A stretch of DNA of 64,000 bases. Source: Esteya vermicola. Taxonomy: Eukaryota; Ascomycota; Sordariomycetes; Ophiostomatales; Ophiostomataceae. Under the pieces are notes generated by a model that was given only the letters and a program-made list of their open reading frames with translations, was not told the DNA's origin and searched no databases. The translations under genes and the position numbers were made by a program. Below are positions 57,601-64,000 of this stretch, in pieces. Location: assembly GCA_002778215.1 (NCBI GenBank), contig PCDM01000002.1:1-64000 (forward strand), read 5' to 3'. Within the stretch, counting starts at the first letter, position 1. The number at the start of each line of letters is the position of its first letter.

Positions 57601-58376
57601 ACTTTTCATAGTAATGGGCGTAGCGTTGAGATCTCTAGTGTGGACTCTGTTCACCGAAAGATCCTTCGACAGGGAGTACTTTTATTCAGTGTGTTGGCCT
57701 TTTCCTGCCCTCTGTACACATCACGGCAAAAGTCCTGCCAAAGGCGGCATCCTTTTCCTGGACGCCGCCCAGATCCGGTCTAGATGCGGCGACACAAACC
57801 ACATGGACATCTTGGGGGCGGCTCACTCTGCCATACGGGTATGGCGGCCGACTTTTTCATCGATTGCCAATGAAATCCTCCTGTATTTCCGGTTCTGGGT
57901 GGACCAATGGGTGCCACGGGGTAATCTGATTGTGATGGTGCATGGGTGCATGAGTAGCTCTCCTTTTGTGTGCACACACCACTTTCTTGCCTCTGGACGT
58001 GTGACGTCAGCCTGCATGCAGGCATGCCACTGACACCACGAGCTTCTCTACAAGCATCTCACGCAAGCTTGACCGCCTGTAAGATGAGTCGCCCTGTGCC
58101 ATTTTTAGTGGCAGTCGTCTCGAGTGAGACTCTGACCTTGTGCTCGAGGAGAGAGGAGAGAGGAGAGAATGCAAAGACGAATTAGATTTCAGAAAAAAAC
58201 TATTTGAATATTCCAACCATGTTGACCACAATGATATCAACTCCAAATTATGCTACCAGATGCAACCCATGAACCAAACGAGTCTATAGATGGAAAGAGA
58301 AGAAAAAAAAAGACGAGAAACAAGAGAAAAGACAGGAGAAAAGAAGAGATGAGAGATGGGGCAAGGAAATTCAGAG
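57601..58376. other. intergenic, no feature recognised
   Basis: About 780 bp between the zinc-knuckle remnant and the stop of the Ser-rich hypothetical gene. A 150-codon plus-strand frame at 57,581 mixes residues without a pattern and was not accepted. A purine-rich stretch lies at 58,280-58,360. Confidence 0.45.
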
Positions 58377-59282
58377 TCAAATCATCTCCTCATCAGGCAG
58401 GACAAACCGCACATGCTTCTTCGTCCTCCCCATGGCCGGACCGTCCAGGATCTGCTGCTCCGTTTCCTCCTCAATGGAAAACACGTCGGGGTCTGGCACA
58501 CGCCATGACCGCGGTGATCGCCGTCCCAGGGGCATCAGGCTGCCGGATGTCATTGTCCGGCCTGAGCTGCCGTGGGTAGAAGAGTAGACCGGGGACCGGC
58601 CCCGGCTGGCGGGAATCGGAATCGGAATCGGCACCGTCGGGGACGAGGGGGAGAGGGACAGCGGCGACGGGCTCCATTCGGGAGACAGCAGCTGGTTGGA
58701 CGGCGGCGGCGATCTCACATGGGTCCATGTGTCGCTGCCGACAATCGTGTCGTCGTCCTCTCCGTACCGCCGCCGCAAGGTGGGCATAGAGGCGTGGGCC
58801 TCCTCGCCTCGCCGACCGTTCCGGGGAGCCAGAGTCGAGCGGTCCGTGGAGCGCGTCGCTGTCCGAGCTCGGTTGCGGGCGGACTGGGACGGCGGCGGCC
58901 GGTGTCGTGGCAGGGGCAGCCCGCTGACCAAGGACGGGCTGATGGAGCGCACTATGGGCGTCGGGCGAGTTGTGTCCTCGATGCCGGCGTCCATCTCAAA
59001 GTCCATAAAGTCGTCGCCCGTGTCGTCGGCGGCGTGGGCATACGACGAAGAGTAGTAGTCGTCCGACAGGCTGTCCATCTCGCCGTCGGGCAGAGAGTAG
59101 GTTGTGGGAGTCAGAAAATAGGAAAGCGGGCTGTCGTCCATGGCCGTGGTAGACAGGCCGCGAGAAAGATGTCCATGATGGGGGTCGTCTTCCTTGGCAG
59201 TCGATCCAGGACCAGCCGGCTGCAGATGTACCGTATCTGGGGACCAGGACTCGTACCAGGCGCGGGAGGAATGTACAGGCAT
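58377..59282 (-). CDS. Ser/Pro-rich hypothetical protein
   Basis: Single-exon frame of 301 residues from the ATG at 59282. I do not recognise a family. The protein is mostly disordered: an acidic segment (LSDDYYSSSYAHAADDTGDDFMDFEMDAG, about residues 70-98), a Ser/Pro/Arg-rich middle with SPSPLSLSPSSPTVPIPIPIP, and a better ordered C-terminus (WRVPDPDVFSIEEETEQQILDG, then KKHVRFVLPDEEM). The terminal KKHVRF is an RVxF-like match to protein phosphatase 1 docking motifs, a suggestion only. An internal ATG at MDDSPLSYFLTPTTYSLPDGE would be a more natural start if an intron precedes it. Even composition and codon bias favour a real gene. Confidence 0.55.
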   Translation of the reverse strand: MPVHSSRAWYESWSPDTVHLQPAGPGSTAKEDDPHHGHLSRGLSTTAMDDSPLSYFLTPTTYSLPDGEMDSLSDDYYSSSYAHAADDTGDDFMDFEMDAGIEDTTRPTPIVRSISPSLVSGLPLPRHRPPPSQSARNRARTATRSTDRSTLAPRNGRRGEEAHASMPTLRRRYGEDDDTIVGSDTWTHVRSPPPSNQLLSPEWSPSPLSLSPSSPTVPIPIPIPASRGRSPVYSSTHGSSGRTMTSGSLMPLGRRSPRSWRVPDPDVFSIEEETEQQILDGPAMGRTKKHVRFVLPDEEMI

Positions 59283-61198
59283 GCTGAGGATGTAGTTCCC
59301 CCGACCAAGGTGGGACAAGGAGGAAAAGTACAGTGTTTTCTGTTTTCTTATTTTTTTCTCCTCTGCCAGTGGTACACGTGAAACGAAGGCTATTGAAAGC
59401 TATGGAATGAGGATATGGAAAGCCACGAATATCTGTATATCTCACAAATGAAATTGGAAACGAGCGAACGGGTCAACGTCTTCTTCCATTTGAGGGGGGG
59501 GGGCACAATATAAAGATACGAGGATGACCTTGGAGATATGAATAATAAAAGAGAAGGAAGGGCAGGAGGAAAGCAATTCGTAGAAAGCCAGAGGGCATGG
59601 CCATCATTATATATACGCCCTGCACAAGACAAAACAAGGACGCAGGTGAGCGTGAAAAGATGACAGCCTACAGTACTTCGCCTACCCCCCCTCCCCAGAT
59701 AGAACATGGTGGTCCAGTTCCCTCCATCACCGAGTCATACGGAAGGCGTCAGCCATGTCTATACGCGTTCCATACAGACCGTAGCTCGTATTGCCATTTT
59801 ACCTGTCTGAGTGGGTGGCCTGGCAGAACGCCTGGATATGGCGGCCAATGTGGTCAAGGTGGTCTGTACATGGGTCGGAGAGCCAAAGACAGAAAGTGAG
59901 GGAGGGGGGGGGGGGGGGTAGGAGGATTACGAGTTGGTGGCAAGAAAAGGACTAGTCATATCTGGCCTCCTGGCAAAAGGGGGGGGGGTCTGTGCTGGTA
60001 AGGCGAAGCAAAAGCCGAGAGGTGAACATTTTCACCAGTCTCCTCTCCTCGCATCCATGCACATTCATAAGAGTAGAGAAAGAAGGATAAAAAGGGCGGA
60101 ATCCAAACGTGGAGATGGTCGAGATGCGGGCACATGTCTAGAAGAGAATACAACAACCATACATGTCCCCTTGTTGGTTCTCCTGCCTTGCAGGTCACAT
60201 TCATCACGTCTTAGCTAAGACACGGTTGCAGCAAACCAAGTGCTGAGAGAGCCTGTAAAGGGGAGGAGAGGGGAGAGGGGAGGGGAGAGGAGAGAAAAGA
60301 TCAGGACAACATGCTTCGATGCACGTCTCCGGAAGAGGACGGAACGGGAAAGCAGGAAAAGGCGGGCAATGAGAGAGACAGGCGGAAAGGAGGGTGGGAG
60401 CAGGTGCGTGAACCGCGTGAGGGTCCATTCGCCAATGTGTCTCACTCTCCATGTCAGCGGATGGATGAGTGGGTGGTGCCTTGCATATGCATACTCGTAT
60501 GCTGTGGCGCAGACAACCCACGGCGGCGTTCCTGGCAGACGGTGGCCTTTCACGTTGATCCATTCGGGATTACAGAGGAGAGAAGAGATGAAAATGTAGA
60601 GTCCGAAAACAAAAAAAAAAATAAAAAAAATAAAAAAAATAAAAATAAAAACACAAAGACGCAGGCAGCAAGGCTAGCCATGACAGGATGGACACAATTA
60701 GTGGAACTAGCCTTATATCCGAGCTCGTCTCGATAGAGGCGGGTAATCCGCAACGCTCAGGCTCTCCCAGAGAACCACTGGTGCTTACGGAGCGCCTAGA
60801 TGAGCCAGTACCACGCCGTCTCTCTCTCTCTCTCTCGTCTTGTCAGCGCTCTTCCACTGGTCCTCAACCCGCTTACTCCATCGCGCCCTTCCTGTCCTTC
60901 TGGAACCATGAACCCTCGGGATTTGCCCGGTAAACACAAATAATGCTCTCTGGTTGGCCTGCTGTGCATTCGCTGTGAGATGACAGTGTATACTATGTAT
61001 ACTGGGTAAGCTAGCTACTCGTAAAAGAGCTAGAGGCGTCGTGAGATGGTTTCCACAGTGACAGTGTGTATGACGTCACACGGTGTGCTCAACACACTCG
61101 TTTCCCCTTCTCGCTCTGTGAGTCGCCAAGAATAATTCCATCCTTGCCATCTCGGAAACAAGGAGCCCGCCCACTGTCACTGTCCTCGCCCGAGAACC
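59283..61198. other. gene-poor region with G- and A-runs
   Basis: 1.9 kb without an acceptable gene. It contains poly-G tracts near 59,488, 59,900-59,918 and 59,980-59,988, a purine-rich segment at 60,255-60,300, an A-rich AAAAATAAAA array at 60,610-60,650 and a TC microsatellite at 60,820-60,838. The right end precedes the EEP-family gene and should hold its promoter. GTAC motifs are sparse here, unlike 1-5.5 kb. Confidence 0.5.
60608..60652. repeat. A-rich (AAAAAAAT)n array
   Basis: Runs of seven to eleven A separated by single T form an AAAAAAAT-like array in non-coding DNA. Confidence 0.75.
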
Positions 61199-62227
61199 AT
61201 GCACATCTCCGCGGACCACGGCAAGGCGCCTGAGCAGCAGCACATTTTGCCGATTCGCCTAGTCACCTTCAACGTGCGCTATGCCACCAAAACCCCCGTG
61301 CCAGGCGAGAGGCTGTGGCCAGAGCGGTGCCCCAAGCTCTGCGCCCAGCTTCGATTCCTGGCTGCCGGACATGGTGCGGCTTTTCTGTGTCTGCAAGAAG
61401 CCCTCCACGAGCAGGTCAGGGACATTCACGCACAGATGGGCGGAGAGGGGGGGGGGCACGAGGAGTGGTCCTATATTGGCTGCGGCCGAGACGACGGCGG
61501 CACCCGAGGGGAATACGCGCCCATATTCTACTCCTCCCGGGCCTGGCACTGCGAGGCGAGTCGGGTCTACTGGCTCAGCGAGACGCCAGAGAAGCCGTCG
61601 CGGGGCTGGGATGCCGTGCTGAACCGCATCGTCACGGTCGGCCGCTTTCGACACCGCGCCACCAGTCAGGTCGTCGTGATAATGAGCACGCATTTTGACC
61701 ATGTCGGTGTCCAGGCTCGCCAGGAGAGTGCCCGGCTGATTCTGCGCATCTCTGACGCGTGGAGGTCGCTGGAGTCCGCATCAGCCTCTGCTTCTGCATC
61801 TTCTTTTACTTTTTCTGCTTCTCCTACTCTTACTTCTACTTCTTCTACTCTTACTCCTGCTTCTTCTTCTACTTCTACTTCTATTCCCCTCTTTCTTGGC
61901 GGCGACTTCAACAGCTCGCCCGACGACGGCGCCTACCAGACCATCACAGCCTCGCCAGGAGGCATGCTGGACCTGTCCACACAAGTGCCACCAGATCGAC
62001 AGTACGGAAATCCAGTCATTACATACACGTCCTTTGGCGAACCGGATGAGGAGCCGCAGCGCATCGACTCTCTCTTTGCCAAGGCTGACTCAGCACTGCA
62101 TGTCTCGTCGTTTTCCATATTGGCCAACCGCTTCGACGACGGCGTCTTTCTGTCAGACCACCGTGCTGTCGTTGCTGATGTGGATTGGGTGGTCACTGTT
62201 GGGTTGCCGGAGACGACACAGACCTAG
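61199..62227 (+). CDS. endonuclease/exonuclease/phosphatase-family protein
   Basis: Single-exon gene of 342 residues. The EEP fold is supported by IRLVTFNVRYAT near the N-terminus, FLCLQEAL with the metal-binding Glu, WDAVLNRIVTVGRFRH, VVVIMSTHFDHVGVQARQESARLI with the catalytic-type His, FLGGDFNSSPDDGAY with the Asp-Phe-Asn motif, IDSLFAKA, and SDHRAVVADV with the terminal His. All key residues are therefore present. Members of this fungal subgroup are small Mg-dependent phosphodiesterases or phosphatases whose substrates are largely unknown. An insert of about 40 residues, almost purely Ser/Ala/Thr (about 195-237), lies directly before the GGDFN strand and is encoded by a TCT/ACT microsatellite. 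No signal peptide or anchor was seen. Confidence 0.82.
   Translation: MHISADHGKAPEQQHILPIRLVTFNVRYATKTPVPGERLWPERCPKLCAQLRFLAAGHGAAFLCLQEALHEQVRDIHAQMGGEGGGHEEWSYIGCGRDDGGTRGEYAPIFYSSRAWHCEASRVYWLSETPEKPSRGWDAVLNRIVTVGRFRHRATSQVVVIMSTHFDHVGVQARQESARLILRISDAWRSLESASASASASSFTFSASPTLTSTSSTLTPASSSTSTSIPLFLGGDFNSSPDDGAYQTITASPGGMLDLSTQVPPDRQYGNPVITYTSFGEPDEEPQRIDSLFAKADSALHVSSFSILANRFDDGVFLSDHRAVVADVDWVVTVGLPETTQT
61780..61892 (+). repeat. TTCTACTTCTACT-type coding microsatellite
   Basis: A degenerate pyrimidine-rich triplet array within the EEP gene encodes alternating Ser-Ala and Ser-Thr residues. Its composition differs sharply from the flanking GC-rich coding sequence. Confidence 0.7.
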
Positions 62228-62680
62228 CCTGGGGACTCACAGCCACGAGATAGTGGGAGGCCGTGTAGGCCGACTCGAGGCGTCCCCGGTTCCCTCTCTT
62301 TTTGGCAATGCATGGCCTAGCCGCTGTGCTGGCACGCCCATTCAGTCTTATTCAGTCATACAACTACAGATTAGAACATGGCAAACGAATAGTACATAGG
62401 ATGAATGGGAACGCCTACAGATGCGTAGTAAAAGGCAGAGACCTCGTATAGTGCATATACTGTGCTCACACTGTATTTCTTTGTTCCACAGCGATCCAGT
62501 GCTCGTTCGCGACGGACCGAGCAAAGTGGGTCTGCCGTGGTGTACTATGATTGGCTCAAGGAACAGGCACAGTGTATACTTGTTAGTTGGGGCTATGTCT
62601 CTTGAGCATGATCATGCAGGCAGGCAGTGCTGTTTCCATGACTTGCATAAATCCCAGATGTGAGCTCGAGAGCACAAGCA
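62228..62680. other. intergenic before the HET gene
   Basis: 453 bp between two plus-strand genes. It must contain the EEP 3' UTR and the HET promoter. No repeat or RNA gene was recognised. Confidence 0.45.
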
Positions 62681-64000
62681 ATGACTCTACAGACAGCAAC
62701 GCTCTCCTATCAGTACGACACTCTTTCCGAGAACGAGATCCGCCTCCTCATTCTGCATCCCAGTCGGACGGACGACGACGAGATCTGCTGCGACCTCCAA
62801 CGAGTCTCTCTCGACGACAACTCCGTCTACGAGACCCTCTCCTACACATGGGGGACCCCCACCAGCAGGACCTCCATTCGCGTGGGACGAGAATGTACAT
62901 CCCCGACCTTGCTCGCCACGGAGAATGCCGTCGCCGCTCTGCGGGCTCTGCGGGCTCAGCCTCCCAGGGACCATCGGTCTGGCGGCACCAGGACTCTCTG
63001 GATCGACTCGCTGTGCATCAACCAGCAGGACATTAATGAGCGCAACCACCAGGTCCGACGGATGAAGAATATCTACGAGCGGGCGAGCTGCGTGGTCATT
63101 TGGCTGGGCGTGTTGGCAGACGGCAGTGATGCCGTCATGGACTATATGAGAACGCTAGACAGCGAGCAGGCTGACCGGGACGTGCTGGAGCACAAGGCGT
63201 GGCTGTATGCAGACGCCTGGGATGCCTCGACTGCTCCCATTGCCGACCTGCCATCTCAGGTGACTCGCACAAACGTCAATGCCTTTTTCCTGCGGCCGTG
63301 GTTCTCGCGTGTCTGGATCCAGCAGGAGGCTGCCTCCAACCGCGAGACGACGGTGCTCTGCGGAACCAGACAGGTCCAGTGGAAGCAGTTCTTCAGCTTT
63401 GTCTGGTATCACCAAAAAGACAGCCATGGGGAGTGGGCCAAGCGGACCTACCTCTCGGAAGAGGCACAAATGTCTCTCGTTCTCGTGCTCAACATTCAGG
63501 CCTGCACGTACGACCATGCCAAGCCCGTCCTGCTCGTCGACATCCTGCGCGACTGCACTCTCTGCGGCGCGAGCGACCCGCGCGACCATATTTATGCGGT
63601 GCAGCACCTGGCGACCGATCCCGACCTCGACCGGCTGCTCCTGACGCCCGACTACTACGAGGACGCGGCTGCGGTATATGCGGCCATGGCCAGACGCTTT
63701 CTGGACGTGCAGGGTCCTCATGTCCTGCGGTGGGCGGGCCGCAGCAGCCAGCGGCTGCCGGGACTGCCGTCGTGGGCACCGGACTGGACCTGTAAAGGCA
63801 GCGAGCTCCCGCTGACATGCTACGGGGCTGCCGGCAACACCAAGTTCCGTGGAGGATGCAGCCGACAGGCGGGCACCGAAATTTTCAGCAGCAGCAGCAG
63901 CAGCAGCAGCCACGGCATCCTGTCCGTCGAGGGAATCAGGCTCGGCACCATTGCTGATCTGACAGACAGGCCTCCCATGCCTCGATACCAGGGCTTCCTC
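62681..64000 (+). CDS. HET-domain protein (3' end outside the window)
   Basis: An uninterrupted frame of 440 codons from the ATG at 62681 runs to the window edge. The HET domain is clear: YETLSYTWG near residue 54, LWIDSLCINQQDINERNHQ near 105-123, then VRRMKNIYERASCVVIWLG, FFLRPWFSRVWIQQEA and DPRDHIYAV. HET-domain proteins control heterokaryon incompatibility and resemble TIR-type immune proteins; many are effectors of regulated cell death when non-self is recognised. Others are simply expanded accessory genes, and nothing here identifies an allelic partner. A short AGC repeat encodes a Ser tract (63889-63912). No intron is needed in the visible part. Confidence 0.9.
   Translation, partial: MTLQTATLSYQYDTLSENEIRLLILHPSRTDDDEICCDLQRVSLDDNSVYETLSYTWGTPTSRTSIRVGRECTSPTLLATENAVAALRALRAQPPRDHRSGGTRTLWIDSLCINQQDINERNHQVRRMKNIYERASCVVIWLGVLADGSDAVMDYMRTLDSEQADRDVLEHKAWLYADAWDASTAPIADLPSQVTRTNVNAFFLRPWFSRVWIQQEAASNRETTVLCGTRQVQWKQFFSFVWYHQKDSHGEWAKRTYLSEEAQMSLVLVLNIQACTYDHAKPVLLVDILRDCTLCGASDPRDHIYAVQHLATDPDLDRLLLTPDYYEDAAAVYAAMARRFLDVQGPHVLRWAGRSSQRLPGLPSWAPDWTCKGSELPLTCYGAAGNTKFRGGCSRQAGTEIFSSSSSSSSHGILSVEGIRLGTIADLTDRPPMPRYQGFL
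63889..63912 (+). repeat. AGC repeat encoding a Ser tract
   Basis: About eight AGC codons inside the HET gene encode consecutive serines in the region after the HET domain. Confidence 0.8.

Noticed and set aside
57581..58033. 150-codon plus-strand frame next to the zinc-knuckle remnant
   Set aside because: No domain or repeat relation to the remnant could be seen; composition looks random.
1..64000. tRNA genes, rRNA genes and CRISPR arrays
   Set aside because: No cloverleaf with GGTTCGA-type B box, no rRNA-like sequence and no regularly spaced direct repeats with unique spacers were seen; CRISPR would not be expected in a fungal nuclear genome.

Overview
The window is nuclear DNA of a filamentous ascomycete (Pezizomycotina, most likely Sordariomycetes). 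Genes are GC-rich and well spaced. Short introns of about 50-140 bp have GTRNGT-type donors and CTGAC/CTAAC-type branch sites close to the AG. The gene content includes a HET-domain protein, a 2EXR domain, a DUF7514-type protein and an Stc1-like zinc-finger protein, all typical of this group. The dispersed motif GTACTCCGTAC in intergenic DNA made me think of Hypocreales, but that is an impression only. No bacterial, organellar or viral gene was seen.

Left part (1-14.6 kb). Positions 1-5.87 kb hold no credible gene; the region is crowded with GTACGGAGTAC/TACTCGTAC motifs and purine-rich tracts. Then come an AT-richer F-box/DUF7730-like gene (5.87-6.84 kb), a uracil-DNA glycosylase fused to a 2EXR domain whose GQDPYH active-site motif is altered (7.45-9.69 kb), and a six-exon Stc1-like gene (11.11-12.51 kb). 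Large gene-free gaps separate them.

Middle part (14.6-47.3 kb). This is a housekeeping-rich stretch. In order: a DUF7514-like protein; an MFS sugar/polyol transporter; a disordered protein with a C-terminal coiled coil; a mitochondrial PDK/BCKDK-type kinase; a sphingosine-1-phosphate lyase (DPL1); mitoribosomal protein bL33m; a long coiled-coil protein; a small single-pass membrane protein; the nucleolar WD40 protein ENP2; the ribosome-rescue GTPase HBS1; a secreted rhamnogalacturonan acetylesterase-like hydrolase; methionine-R-sulfoxide reductase (MsrB); an AGE2-type ArfGAP; the Golgi SNARE SFT1; and a YSC84/LSB3-type SYLF-SH3 actin-patch protein. Pairs are often divergent (ENP2/HBS1, MsrB/ArfGAP, SFT1/YSC84, DPL1/bL33m) or convergent (kinase/DPL1, HBS1/esterase, ArfGAP/SFT1).

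Right part (47.8-64 kb). A 2260-residue, mostly disordered protein with conserved helical and PH-like blocks is followed by a gene-poor region. That region holds a decayed ORF cluster with a CCHC zinc knuckle (probable transposase remnant) and a serine-rich hypothetical gene. After it come an endonuclease/exonuclease/phosphatase-family gene carrying a microsatellite-encoded Ser/Thr insert, and the first 440 codons of a HET-domain gene cut by the window edge.

Exon boundaries were worked out by eye from splice signals, reading-frame continuity and remembered family sequences; every multi-exon model given sums to a whole number of codons. The items most worth a second look are the UNG-2EXR fusion with its rewritten catalytic motif, the dispersed GTACTCCGTAC motif family, and the zinc-knuckle remnant.
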